The notes under the pieces are model-generated. The model was not told the origin of the DNA, ran no database searches, and worked only from the letters and a program-made list of their open reading frames with translations. Positions 42,686-56,100 of a DNA stretch of 64,000 nucleotides are shown here, one piece after another. The stretch covers positions 146,415,637-146,479,636 of the forward strand of contig CM061142.1 of NCBI GenBank assembly GCA_030789695.1, in the 5' to 3' direction. Source of the DNA: Scilla litardierei (Eukaryota; Streptophyta; Magnoliopsida; Asparagales; Asparagaceae). Both the position numbers and the translations under genes were made by a program. Numbering within the stretch: position 1 is the first letter of the stretch; each line of letters begins with the position of its first letter.

Positions 42686-45474
42686 TGTCACGCCCCGTTC
42701 ACCCAAGTACGGGAAGCGTAGCTGACGAGATCGCCGTAGTACTCAGACTCAGGCTTCGAGCCCACTTATCTAAATACTACTAGGCATTTTTTCTGGTTTA
42801 ATATAAAAAATGAGCAGGCCACTGCAATAACACTGGAATAGTACACAAAGAAAAGAAAAGTGCTCCAACAGAAAATAAAACGCAGTACTGAAAAGTAAAT
42901 ACAACAACGCAGAACATTACATTACATCACTTACATAAGTTCATATACATACAAGCATCAGTTGTACAAAGGGGGTACAAAAAGTAGGTACAACAAAAAG
43001 TAGAAACCCCCAGCCCAAAAGTACAAAAGTCCACCCGGTACAACACAACTGCCAATCTAAACCCGGGAAGTCTAACTGAACGAGGTCGCCTGTAGGCTCC
43101 ACCTCCGCTGTACTGGCACCGGTCTCTAGCTCCAGGACACCCGAAGACTGCTCAGAACTCATACCTGAAAACGACGGAATGGGACACGTCAACGCATGAC
43201 CCAGTAGGAACTCCTAACACTCTAGTAGAACCCAGTTTTAGAACTGGTCTTCCTAACTAACCAACTGACTACTAGTGTCACATCAATCTCAAGATTATGC
43301 AGAAATTTAAAGACAGGGTGTAAGTACTGAAAGTAAACAACAGAAAGTAGAACTGAAGTGAAATTTCAGAATTAAATTAATTAAGTTTAATTGTTGTTCT
43401 TATTTGAAACCCGGATAAACTATAGGCTGCTAAGGAAGCAGACTTCACCCATGGTGGGTGAAAAGTGGTACCATTCCAGCGACATGAGCACTGGAGGGGC
43501 CTCTCGTAACTCTGTACCCGACTGGACAAGGTACCGGAGCGAGACTCATCTCGGTTTTTTTGTCGGACAAACGGAGAAAACCATCATTTACCGTCCTGGT
43601 GCGTTACGAGCGCACCAGCGGCCTCTCTAACCCTAGTCAACTCCCCCTTACAGGAGTGACGTGGCGAGTGAGAAATCATACTACGTCCGCTCCTTAACAC
43701 CTACAATTTACCCGTGTTTCCCCAAACCCCCATCTGGAGTCTCACCCATTTCAAAATGGAACGAGAACTCCCGATGTCATACTCTCATCCTCACTCACAA
43801 ATTTTTCTTTTGATGAGCATCACTTCATTTGACATAGTGTTAATTAGTGGTCTCAAATTCACTTTTGTCTCAACATACTTGCATTCTCATCATCAATGAA
43901 ACATAATACATTAAACATCATCATTAAAGCATATCTTAAGAGCATGATAATAAAGCACAACTAACATGTTCAACATTAATTTAGAACAAAAAGTACAACG
44001 ATGAAATTCCTACTCAAAATTTACAACCCAAATATGCTAAAAGCGTCAGTCCAGAAAGAATGGCTCGGTTACCCTATCTGCAGTCAGAATTGGTTCTCAG
44101 TCCCTCTTCAAAGTTGTAGGAAATTTTCTGTAGTTTTTCGTAGTGTCATTAATTATATTTTTCTGATTTTTCTACTATTTTTTACGATTTTTACAAGTTA
44201 CTGTCCAGCTACTAAAAATTTCCAGCAACTAGTTTTCTTTCTAAATCTAGTTCTAACATGTTTGAATGTCACAATTAACACATCTACACTAGCATGAGAA
44301 AAAGATTACAACATTTACAAATTCTTAACATAATTCCAACTTTACAAAGAGGATATTTTTACTATTTAACATATGTCACACAATATGGTTATATAACTTG
44401 CAATTTCCTTCTAAAATGAAACTAACATAGAAATCAATTCTCTAAACATCATAAACTACAATCTAACACCATTTTTAGCAAGTTAACATAATGAACATGG
44501 TAGTAATATATATAACTATAATTATGCAACAATTTCATATCCAAGCATGAATAAAGTCTAGGGATAAGCTAGCCAAAAGTTCCTTCAATACTAACATATG
44601 TACATTTTAGCAATGTTTATCAACATGTTAAAACACAACACTAAATCTATGGCATGCACTTTCATTATTTCTTTTCTAGCAATGAGAATGAGCTAATTAT
44701 TTTACTAATCATCATACACCAAGAATTTCTACTAACACAAATCCTAAAACTAGATCCTAACTAGAATGTTTGAAAATCCTACCTTGTAAAAGTCCTCCAA
44801 AATTGTTCTTTGGCCCTTCTTAGTCCTTGATGGAGAGCCTCCTATTCCTCCTTCTCCAAGTTGTAATTTGGTCTCCAAAAGTTGGATTTTTTGAGGTGAT
44901 TTGGGCTAATTTTTGGAGTTAGGAAGATGGGTGAATTTTTGTGGGTTCTTAGTGATTGAAGAGGGATTATTTGGAAGTGTGTTTGATGGAGGAAGATGAA
45001 GCAACATGAAAGAAAATGGGGGAGATAGGTTTCGGCCAGGCTTATGGGAAATGAGGGAGAAAATGAGAGAGTGAAAAAAAATATGAGATTTTCTTCTTTT
45101 TTTTGTCTTGCCTTGAAAGTTGTATTCCCTAAAACCCTCTCCTCCACTCATTTTAGTCAAATTAAGCCATGTGTCTTAGCTTAAGCTAACAACATGACAC
45201 ATAGCCATATTAAGTGTCATGGCTACAAAATTTCAAAATTAGAATTTTAGGAAAATGAAAATACATGGTGAAATACACCATACTTCTTAAATACATGGTA
45301 TTTCATCCCAATACCCTTATTTACTAATATCAACAATGGGTTTAAAACCATTTAAAAATAATTCCTCCACCAAAATAATTAAAGAAAAATACGGGCATAC
45401 TCCGAAAAATTATACGTACGCATCTACGCCAAAATACGTACAAATTCGCGTACAGTGAAATTAGGGTCATTACA
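42686..45474 (-). mobile_element. 3' LTR of Tekay1
   Basis: 2,789 bp. On the plus strand it begins TGTCACGCCCCG and ends GGTCATTACA; in element sense it runs TGTAATGACC...GGGGCGTGACA. A purine-rich tract (AAGGGGGTAGGA in sense) abuts it at 45475. Compared with the 5' copy it retains 122 bp (43490-43611) missing there. Confidence 0.88.
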
Positions 45475-45566
45475 TCCTACCCCCTTAAAATAAATTCCGT
45501 CCTCGGAATTTGAAATTAAGGGAGAAAAACTTTCTATACATCATATCACATACAAAACAAAATTAC

Positions 45567-48500
45567 ATCAGACAAACAACTGAGGGTACTTCTCTCTCAT
45601 CTCATCCTCGAGTTCCCAGATAGACTCCCTTGGTGACTCTCGGTGCCACATAACCCTCACTAGGTTGATCGACTTCTTCCTCTACATCTTCTGCCTCCGG
45701 TCTAGAATGGACACATGCTACTGATCATATGTTAAGTCTGGTCGCACTTCGATCTCAGAGAAGTCAATGACATGATCAGGATTTCCACCACATCTCCTGA
45801 GTTGCGATATGTGAAACACATTATGCACTCCCTCAAGAGATGCTGGCAAGGCAATTCTATAAGCCACTTCTCCAACACGAGCCAGAACTTCAAAAGGTCC
45901 AATAAATCTTGGGCTCAGCTTTCCATCCCTTCCAAAACGAATCAGCCCTCGTGTTGGCGAGATCTTCAAAAATACTAACTCTCCTGGCTGAAATTCCAAG
46001 TGTCGCCTCTTTGCATCTGCCCAGTGCTTATAACGGTCCTGAGCTATGTGAAGATTGTCTCTGACGACTCTCACAACATCTACGGTTTCAGCGATCATAT
46101 CAGGGCCCAACAATTCACGGTCTCCAACATCATCCCAACTGATAGGAGATTGACACTTCCTTCCATACAAAGCTGCAAATGGCACCATGCCTATACTGGC
46201 TTGATAACTATTATTAGGCGAATTCTACCAGATGTAGATGTTCGTACCAAGCACCCTTAAAATCCAGCATGCACGCCCTCAGCATATCTTCTAGAATCTG
46301 AATTGTCCTCTCCGACTGACCGTCTGTCTGTGGATGGTATGCAGTGCTGAAACTCAGCTGAGTTCCCAAGCTAGCCTGCAGACTTCTCCAAAAATGAGAC
46401 GTGAATCTAATGTCACGGTCGGAGACTATGTATACAGGCACTTCGTGAAGCCTCACGATTTCCTGCATACATGACTAATCAGAATCTAGACCAACAATAA
46501 ACAAACAGAAACAAAACAATGAATCTCACCTCCATATATCTCTTAGCAAGATGGTCTGTCGACTGGCCTACTCGAAATGGTATGAAGTGAGCTGATTTGG
46601 TTAATCGGTCAACGATTACCCAAATAGCATCATGTCCTCGAGAAGTGAGAGGTAAGCCAGTTACAAAATCCATCGTCACATGCTGCCACTTTCACTCTGG
46701 AATTGGAAGAGGCTGCAGAAGTCATGCCGTTCTCTGATGTTCGGCCTTGACTTGCTGACATGTCAAACATGAAGCTACACTTCTAGCCACACTACGCTTC
46801 ATGCCGTGCCACCAAAAATGTTGTCGCAGATCACGATACATTTTGGTGCCTCCAGGATGGATAGAATAAGGTGAGCTATGAGCTTCTTTCAACAGTTCAT
46901 CCCGAATGTCACCTGATGGCCCACAAATCCTGCTCCCAAAATGCAGCGATCCATCTCCATGAACACAGAAATCATTACGAAGTCCGGCTTCTATCTGCTC
47001 ACGAATCTTCTTCAACTTCGCATCTCCAGACTGAGCTGCCTAAATCCTTTCAACTAAATCAGATTGAACTTGCAAGTTCATCATCATCATTGATGAACCA
47101 GGTAAGACAACTTCAATCTCCATCTACCGAATATCACCCCGAAGTTCTCTCTGCATAGTCAACATCATCACTGTCGGCATGCGACTAAGGGCATTAGGTA
47201 CTACGTTGACTTTCCCAGGGTGATATTGGAGGTCGACATCATAATCAGCCATCAACTCGAGTCATCTGCGCTGTCGCATATTCAATTCTTTCTGAGTGAA
47301 CACATACTTCAAACTCTTGTGATCTGTGTATATCTTTACACGTTCACCTAGAAGAAAATGCCTCCACAACTTCAATGCAAACACCACTGCTGCTAACTCC
47401 AAGTCATGCGTAGGATAGTTCCTCTTATGAGTCTTCAACAATCTAGAAGAATAAGCTACTACCCTACCATGCTGATGGAGAACACATCCCAATCCTCTGC
47501 CTGACGCATCACAGTAAATCTCATATCCACCTGAACGGTCTGGAATCGTCAGGACAGGTGTAGTGATCAATCTATGCTTCAGTTCATCAAATGCTTGCTG
47601 ACATTCCTCTAACCAACTGTAAGCAACATTCATCTTGGTTAGATGAGTCATCGGTGTAGCGATCTTAGAGAAATCCTTGATGAACTTTCTGTAGTACCCA
47701 GCCAATCCCAAGAAACTTATGATCTCCGTTACTGACTGAGGAACTGGCCACTTCTCTACCGCAGCAACCTTTTCTAGATCTACAGCTATCCCATCTCTAG
47801 ATACAACATGTCCTAGGAAAGCAACCTTGGTCAGCCAAAACTGACACTTGCTATACTTAGCATATAACTGGTGCTGTCTCAGAGTCTCCAGGACTATCCT
47901 CAGATACTCAGCATGATCTTCCTCTGTTCTTGAATACACCAAGATATCATCTATGAAGATGACCACAAACTTATCCAAATACTCATAGAAGACTTGGTTC
48001 ATCAATCTCATGAATGTGGCTGGTGCATTAGTAACACCGAAAGGCATCACTAAGAACTCATAATGACCATACCGGGTTCTAAATGCAGTCTTCGGAATAT
48101 CTGATCCTCTGACCTTCACCTGATGATACCCGCTTCTCAAATCCAGCTTTGAATACATATGAGATCCACCTAACTGATCAAAGATGTCATCAATCCTAGG
48201 AAGAGGATACTTGTTCTTCACAGTAACCTTATTCAACTCCTGGTAGTCGATGCACATCCTTCGAGATCCATCCTTCTTGTTCACCAAAAGCACTGGAGCA
48301 CCCCATGGTGAAACACTTGGCTGAATCAAACTGCGCTCTGACAAATCCTTCAACTGACTACGAAGCTCTGCTTACTCTGGAGGAGCCATACGGTATGGAG
48401 CCTTCGCAATCGGTTGAGTGCCTGGAATCAGATCGATGGTGAACTCCAATGATCTATCCAAAGGAAGTCCATAGATATCGTCTAGAAAGCCATCAGGAAA

Positions 48501-48924
48501 ATCCCGGACTACCCTCGGCAATACAGGTTCAGCATCCATCTCCATCATCACTTCTACTGGGCTGGCCTTAAACTTCAATGGTCCAAGGGAACTACTACCA
48601 CTAAGAAACTCAAACTCCGGATGATCATGTATCTGAAACACTATCCTCCTAAGCCTACAATCTATAGTGGCATAGAACATCCCCAACCAGTCCATCCCAA
48701 ATACTGCTTCAAAATGAGGCATCTCCATTACTAAGAAATCTACATACAGCCTACGTCCACAAATCTCAACAGGATATTGTCAGTATCTCGAAGAACTGCG
48801 GGTTACTCCACAAAGGAGTCTACTACTAATGAATTCCTAGTCACAAACTGCTGAGACAGGAAGCAATGGGATGCTCCTGAATCGAATAGTGACAAAGCAG
48901 GGAAAGATGCAACTCTAATAATAT
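45567..48924 (-). pseudogene. Tekay1 pol remnant: PR, RT, RNase H, integrase, chromodomain
   Basis: Protease starts in the exon at 48924 (DIIRVASFPALSLFDSGAS). RT/RNase H is open for 363 codons (48353-47262): [17 protein letters not shown], catalytic FIDDILVYS, and RNase [29 protein letters not shown] and YTDHKSLKY. Integrase: HHCC finger with HPGGTKMYRDLRQHFWWHGM and CLTCQQVK (47015-46722), core TMDFVTGLP, DRLTKSAHF and, after an intron-like gap at 46463-46527, VSDRDIRFTS and AYHPQTDGQSERT. The C-terminal GPFEVLARVGEVAYRIALP leads to a chromodomain, VRVMWHRESPRESIWELEDE, ending at 45567. Stops include IR*MEIE and ERI*AAQ (CAG to TAG expected) and PE*KW (TGG to TGA). Confidence 0.88.
46463..46527 (-). 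other. Intron-like interruption in integrase (Tekay1)
   Basis: On the minus strand it begins GTGAGATTC and ends TGTATGCAG, 65 nt, T-rich. Removal joins YME to EIVRLHEVP in phase 0, restoring the conserved integrase sequence. Without removal the frame closes within the gap. The same position is interrupted in Tekay2. Confidence 0.78.
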
Positions 48925-49038
48925 CTAAGAGGACAAACATAAACTAATATAAGAATCTAATCATCCTAGTCACAGCAACAAATATAACATACTATAGTAA
49001 AAATGACAAAGCATTCAACTCTAAAAAGAAATATGTAT
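48925..49038 (-). other. Intron-like interruption at Gag-protease junction (Tekay1), donor mutated
   Basis: 114 nt at the same coding position and phase as in Tekay2 and Tekay3. The acceptor is CTCTTAG; the donor reads AT instead of GT, consistent with one G-to-A change. It follows SAVEAED and precedes DIIRVASFPALSLFDSGAS. Confidence 0.65.
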
Positions 49039-49900
49039 CAGTGATAACACGACCGGTGTCCTCTGCCTCGACAGCCGACATGGTGAAAGCCTAACGCCTC
49101 GGTGCCGCTCTCCTGGGGGTATGCTACTGCTGCTGTGGAGGCCTAGGTGGTCCCCTCTGAGTCACTGCACCAGGCGCTGGTGGAGCTGGCAGTGGAAGCC
49201 TCTGTGGAGCTGGCAGAAGGGTCCTCTGCTGCTGTTCAGGCCGGACTGCCACTGGTGCCCCAGAACCTGAACTCTGCCCTTGCTAAGGACCCTACCTACT
49301 GATGTGTCCTGACTAACCATAGGTAAAACATCGCCCATGACTAAACTTGCAATCCCGCTGCTCATGCCCAGTCTTCCCACAAAATCCACAAGGTAACCGC
49401 CGCTTTGGCGCTGGTGGAGCTCCAGGCCTCCTAAACTGAGTGTTCTGAGTGGGCCTCGAGAAACTCATCTACTGACCCGCAGGGCACCTCTCAGATGCTG
49501 CTGGACCTCTACCCACACTCTTCAGGTGTGTCTTATGCATCCTGGCCGCCTCCAATATGGCACTGTATGTAAGCAACACCTGGGTCGACATCGCTGCTCT
49601 GAACTCAAGGTCCAACCCCATCCTGAATTATCTAGCTCTGGTGGTCTCTGACTGCACCAAATCCGGAGCAAACTTGCTCAATTGGGAGAACTCTGCATCA
49701 TAGGCATCTATGATGAGTCATCCCTGAGTCAGGTGCTCAAACCTTAACCGCTGCTCATCCTCCTTCGTCTCTGGCAGGAACTGAGCCTCAAACAGCTCTC
49801 TAAACTTCTCCCACGAGATCGGCTTGGTTAAATGTAACTCCTGAGCATCCCACCAATCTCGTGCCTGATGCGTCAGCTGTCTCTTCGTGGCATCTACCCA
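49039..49900 (-). pseudogene. Tekay1 gag, C-terminal part
   Basis: Reads WVDATKRQLTHQARDWWDAQ, PISWEKFRELFEAQFLPETK, then beyond stops a zinc knuckle CGFCGKTGHEQRDC near 49390-49345. It continues the Gag whose N-terminus is at 59458-59744; Tekay2 separates the two. Several stops and frame changes. Confidence 0.8.
49896..49900 (+). repeat. Target-site duplication of Tekay2, left
   Basis: ACCCA, identical to 59458-59462; 5 bp is normal for gypsy integrases. Confidence 0.85.
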
Positions 49901-52900
49901 TGTCACGCCCCGCTTCCCAAAAACGTGGAGGCGAAGCGTGAGAAGGTCCGCTCAGACTTGAAGCTACAAAGCCGCAAGTCCGATAAGCGTCAATCAATAA
50001 TAATTAGCAGGTCCCTGTAACGTGACACGGAACAAAGATAACAATAATAGAGAGACGAACAAAATTTTATCAATCTCAAGGTCCAACAAAATATCCAACA
50101 ATCAGAAAAGCCACCAGGCTACAGCAGAGTCCAAAAAGAAGGGCCTAGCATGGCCAACAAGAAACGACTAGCAAAAAGGTGCTACTCACCGACAAACAAC
50201 AACAACTAATAAGTACTGTGAAGGAACTAAGACTGGTCACCGGTGTCCTCGTACTCAGCGTCAACAACAGGATCGGGCACGAACTCCACGAACTCGTCGC
50301 CCTCAACAGCAGTCTCTGGCTCAGCAAGTAACATGCGACACCCAAAGAGAAGGGGCACATGTCAGCAAGTCTACAAGACTTGTGCAAGGAAACTAAAGAA
50401 AGTAAAAAGCAACTAGCAATCCTAAAGTATGCATGACATGGTAGTTAAAAGTAAGAGTGCAACAAGTATAGTAAAAAGGTACAAGCATGGCATGGATGTC
50501 GAGTTTGCAAGGGACATACACAAGGACTAGTACAAGTAAAGTAAGCACGTCGTGCACAGATATTCTGCCCTTTGGCTAGAGTGGTTGTACGGGCCAACTC
50601 TTACACTCAAGTGACCGTTTATCCCTACCCCTCCACGTGTATCGAGCCAGGGCTTTACCCCCGAACATGGAATGCTCGCTTCTGGATCACGAGCCAGTAA
50701 GTGTTTTTAACAAGGATGGCGTAGGGTTATGCCCGCATAACGGGTGCCTAACCGAAAACACGGAAACACGGATTGTACATGTAATTGGTAGCGTGTGCTA
50801 CGATGCAACATACAAGTCATTGGCATGAAAGAATGCAACGCATGGCAGATATTCAATTTAGTTCGCGTACCGTTAAAGAAATTAAACATGACAGGCAAAT
50901 GCGTGATATGACATGACAAGGTAATCTAGCTTCATTGTCAAGCTAGAATTTGGGTTTGCGCCTAGACCGCTATCATTTCACGGTTTAGTCTCTTTCACGC
51001 TAAAAGCAAAGAAATGGCCTAAAACATGGCCTAAAGCAAGATTGGCAAGTTTCACTTGCCTGCTTCCGGTGATGTCGGTTGTCGTGGGTTCGTCTTGACG
51101 AGCGTTACGCTATGGGGCGACTGGTTCTCTGTTTTGATTAAATCACAAGTCTAAATTAGGTTCGCTACAACAAAATTTAAATAATAGTTCTTCTTCTCTT
51201 TTTTTTTAAATTAGGTCCTCTATCCTCGGGTGGAGTTTAGGACGGGTTATAAATATTTAACTTCAAGCATCAACGTGTACTTGTTCGCAATGTATATTTG
51301 GAGGGCATGGATTTATTAACAGCCTGAATTTGGCTCTTTAAGGCTTAACATCCCTCAGGGAAGGCTTGCAAAAAGGGGTTGGTATGCATTCATTGGATTC
51401 ACAGGTTTGAAAGAACGTTGGTTTAAAAATATTAATACCAAATATTTTCACTCATCCACACAGTATATCTAATGCCACCAAAAGCTAATATAGACACTTA
51501 CTGTGAAGCAAGCTAACCTATTTACTAACTTATAGCATACACATAAATCTGTTTGATTAAAAGTTCACTGTTTTATAACTTAACACATGATGTGGAAACT
51601 TGGAGTATATAAGTAATAAGCACAGTATAGTCAGAAACAATTCTAGCATAACTAATTAAATGATGTTATAATGTTGGCTAGTACATGATCTGCTCATTAG
51701 AGTATGCATTAAAAAACAACTTGCTGACTACTATTAATCATTTTACAAGTAATTAACATCATGTGGTGAACTAATTTATATTAACATAACAACAACGTAT
51801 CTAATATGTAATAAAATCAACAGGCTAACCTTGATACCTCCACTAACCAATATTTTATCAAGATTAACCAACATCGTGTTCTATATATGTATACACATCA
51901 AGCTACAGTTAGCTCCAGGCAAAGCAAAGATTTTAACATCTGTGTTTAATTTCTACTATGACCTACATTTCGAACTAATACTGTAATGTTGTCCTCAAGA
52001 TAATTTGATAACATAAGCTAACTACTACACCAATATTGCTGACATGCTGAAAGTAACAAGACTCACGTGTTTGGCTTGCAGGCGGACGTGCGGCACTGCT
52101 GGGGTGCTCCGACGTCGGGAGATGGCGACGGAAAAAAAAGGGACAGGCTGGAGGCTCCGCGGTGGCTGATCGGAGGTAGACGGCGGCCTCTTGGGTTTCA
52201 GGGCGTCGAGAGTTGGCGAGGGGAATCCTGGGCGCTGGGGCTTTGATGGTGCAGCGAGAGGGGGTTTGCTGTCTCCGACGATGGTGAGAGTTCGGGTTCG
52301 GTCTCTTGGCGTGGGTCGTGCGGAGGTGGCCTGGGCGACGAAATGGGCGGTAGGGCTTCAGGTGGTATCGCTGGCGAAGTAGGAGGAAGCCCAGGGTCTG
52401 CAGCGTGCGGCTCTCGGGGTGTTGCGCCTGGGCGAGACGTGGAGGGGGTGCAGGTGAATCGGGGCTTTGAGGTTGTTTCGAACGGAGGAAGGCGCTTGGA
52501 GTTTGAAAAGAAAACACAGAACGATAATAGTTTTGAGGAAGAGCCTGGGTTTTGTTTTTGAAGGGAGAAGAGGATAACGTGGGTAGAGGGGGCGTGTGAC
52601 GTGGGTGACAGGTGGAGAACGTGAGAGAGGCTAGGATAGGGCAGGATATATGGGGAAAAATCAATTTGTTTTGATTTTGTTAATAAAGTTAGTTAAAAGA
52701 AATTTGATCTTCCTTTAAAACTCTCCAGCACTTGGACTATTAGAACCTAATGTTATGGTTTTAATATAATTATAATATTAAGTTTGTTAAAAAAACACAG
52801 TCACGAAATTTCAACCATTTAATTAAAAAATTGTTTTTAATAACAATAGTGCTATGCAGGATGTTTACAAACGCATAGGCCTATCAGATTGGAATATTAG

Positions 52901-53120
52901 AATTTCATTATGTGAATTTGTAATGAATTAAGCAGGTTGGTCCGTTGATGTCCAAAAATTAAAAAAATACCGGGGCGATCGCGCCTCTGAGAGGGTCGTG
53001 GATACGGGGTCCGGTCACGCGTTCGAACTACGGAAATACAATAATAAAAACAAATACACAAAATGCACTCGGAACACAGCTAAGCGCTAAAATACAGACG
53101 GTCGGAACGTGACCGTTACA
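49901..53120 (-). mobile_element. 3' LTR of Tekay2
   Basis: 3,220 bp. On the plus strand it starts TGTCACGCCCCG and ends GTGACCGTTACA. 51301-53120 matches 57638-59457. A GC-rich stretch (52080-52560) carries long antisense and sense open frames in both LTRs, probably composition-driven. Confidence 0.9.
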
Positions 53121-53173
53121 TCCTACCCACCTTAAGAAAAGATTCCGTCCTCGGAATCTACATCTACTACGGC

Positions 53174-56100
53174 TCAGGAAAACAAATGCGGGTAGCGCTC
53201 TCTCATCTCTTCCTCACGCTCCCAGGTGGACTCCCCAGGTGAACCATGACGCCACTGTACTCTAACCAGGTCAACGGTCTTATTCCTCAACTGCTTCTAC
53301 CGTCGATCCAGAATCTCAACTGGTTGCTGATCATAGGTCAGATCCGGACGAATCGTAATCTGTGAGAAATCCACAGCATGAGATGGATCACTGACATATC
53401 GACGTAACTGAGATACGTGAAACACGTCATGAACTCCCTCCAGTGACGGTGGCAACGCCAAGCGATAAGCCACCTCTCCAACTCTCTTCAGGACGTCAAA
53501 CGACCCAATGTACCTCGGACTCAGCTTGCCTCTCTTCCCAAATCGGATAACTCCGCGGTTCGGAGAAATCTTCAGGAAGACGTGATCCCCAGGCTGAAAC
53601 TCCAAAGGCCTCCGTTTAGCGTCATCCCAATGCTTGAAACGGTCCTGAGCAATCCTCAGCCTCTCCCGTATGTTCCTCACAACATCCACTGCCTCCACAA
53701 TCATCTCAGGCCCTAACAGCTCCCTGTCTGCAATGTCATCCCAGCTCAATGGCGATCGACATTTCTTCCCATAAAGTGCGGCGAAAGGCGCCATGCCAAT
53801 GCTCGCCTGGTAGCTGTTATTGTATGCAAACTCAACATGATGGAGATGATCCTCCCAAGATCCCTTGAAGTCCAGCAGACACGCCCTCAGCATGTCCTCT
53901 AAAATCTGAATCGTCCTCTCTGATTGGCCATCCGTCTACGGGTGGTACGCTGTACTGAAACTCAGACTCATACCCAGACTCTTCTGCAGACTCTGCCAAA
54001 ACTGAGATGTGAATCTCGTGTCTCTGTCCGACACGATACTCACGGGGACTCCGTGAAGTCTCACGATCTCCTGAACGATTCATGTTACGTCACTATCTAA
54101 CTAGAGAAAGGGAATAAAAACGGAGAGTAAAAGAATTTACCTCCATATATCTCCTCGCTAGCGTCTCAATGGACTGTCCTACTCAGAAGGGAATAAAGTG
54201 CGCAGATTTGGTCAACCGATCTATGATCACCCAAATCGCGTCATTCTGCTTCGGACTCCGAGGTAGTCCAGTCATGAAATCCATAGTGATGTGTTGCCAC
54301 TTCCACTCCGGAATTGGAAGCGGCTGTAGCAACCCTGATGTACGCTGATGCTCCGCCTTAACCTGCTGACAGACCAAACACTTGGCAACGCTCCGTGCCA
54401 CACTCCGCTTCATGCCATGCCACCAATAGTTTAGGCGAAGGTCCTTGTACATCTTGGTGCCTCCAGGGTGTACAGAATACGGCGAGATATGTGCCTCAAC
54501 AAGCAAATCCTCTCTGATATCTCCAGCTGGCACACAAACTCTGGCTCCATACCTCAGCGAGCCATCCTTATGAATCCGAAAGTCAGTCCGCAGGCCGGCT
54601 TCTACCTGATCACGGATCCTCTTCAGCTTCGAATCTCCAGCCTGACCTGCCTTGATCCGATCCACGATCGTCGACTGTATCTGCATACACATCAACGACG
54701 AAGCCTCTCCAGGAAGTACAATCTCAATACCAGACTCACAGAAATCCTACTGCAACCTCCATTGTGAAGTCAACATCATCACCGCTGGTAGTCTGCTCAG
54801 TGCATCAGGAACCACATTCACCTTGCCAGGATGGTACTGCAAGTCGATCTCATAATCTGCCATGAGCTCCAACCATCGACGCTGTCGCATGTTGAGCTCC
54901 TTCTGCGTAAAGATATATTTCAAGCTTTTGTTATCAGTAAAAATCTTCACCTTCTCACTTAGCAAGAAATGCCTCCAAATCTTGAGCGCAAATACGACTG
55001 CAGCCAACTCCAAATCGTGAGTCGGGTAATTCTTATCATGAGCCTTAAGCTGCCGAGAAGCATACGCGACCACATGTCCATGCTGATGTAAAACGCATCC
55101 GAGACCTTTTCCAGAAGCATCGCAAAAGATCTCGAATCCTCCACTACGATCAGGCACAACAAGAATAGGGGCAGTCGTCAATCTCTCCTTCAGAACACCA
55201 AAGGTTTTCTCACAACCATCAGACCAAACAAATGGTACATCCTTCCGCGTCAGTCTGGTCATCGGCTCTGCAATACGGGAGAAGTCCTTAATAAAGCGCC
55301 AATAGTAACATGTAAGCCCAAGGAAACTCTTGATCTCAGACGCTGACTGCGAAATAGGCCACTCTCTGATGGCCTTAATCTTTTCGGGATCCACTGAAAT
55401 TCCCTCACCTGAAACCACATGCCCGAGAAAAGCAACTCTGTCCAGCCAAAACTCGCACTTCGAATACTTAGCATACAAATGATGCTTCCTCAGAATCTCC
55501 AACACTGTCCTCAAGTGCGATGCATGCTCTTCCTCCGACTTTGAATAGATCAGGATGTCGTCAATAAAGATAACGACAAACTTGTCTAGAAAGTCGTAGA
55601 AGATCAGATTCATCATGTTCATAAAAACTGCGGGTGCGTTGGTTACACCGAAAGGCATAACCATGAACTCGTAGTGACCATACTTCGTCCTGAATGCTAT
55701 CTTCGGGATGTCCTCCTTCTTCACCTTTAGCTGATGATATCCACTCCTCAGATCCAATTTAGAGAATACCCTCGATCCTCCAAGCTGATCAAAAATGTCA
55801 TCGATGCGAGGCAATGGATATTTATTCTTGATGGTCACAGCATTCAGCTCCATGTAGTCCACGCACATGCGACGCGAACCATCCTTCTTCTTCACCAGCA
55901 GTACCAGTGCTCCCCACGGAGACACACTAGGATTGATATAAGCCTTCTGTAAAAGCTCATCCAGCTGCCTACGCAACTCCTCCAACTCTGCTAGAGCCAT
56001 ACGATATGGTGCCTTCGAAATGTGCTGCGCTCCCGGAATAAGATCAATAGAAAACTCAAGAGCTCGGTCAGGCGTCATTCCAGACATCTCTTCGGGAAAG

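Noticed and set aside
44842..45160. Two overlapping Ser/Pro/Phe-rich frames on the minus strand
   Set aside because: They fall in the sense leader part of the Tekay1 LTR, without a family match, and are absent from the other Tekay LTRs in recognisable form.
48925..49038. Considered calling the Tekay1 gap an ordinary deletion or insertion scar
   Set aside because: Same coding position, phase and length class as in Tekay2 and Tekay3, and an intact acceptor, make a decayed intron more likely.
51975..52664. 229-codon Pro/Arg-rich frame on the minus strand, repeated at 58362-59000
   Set aside because: It lies wholly inside the GC-rich part of the Tekay2 LTRs and is low-complexity. The two copies differ mostly by amino-acid-changing and length changes. 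It is best explained by composition.
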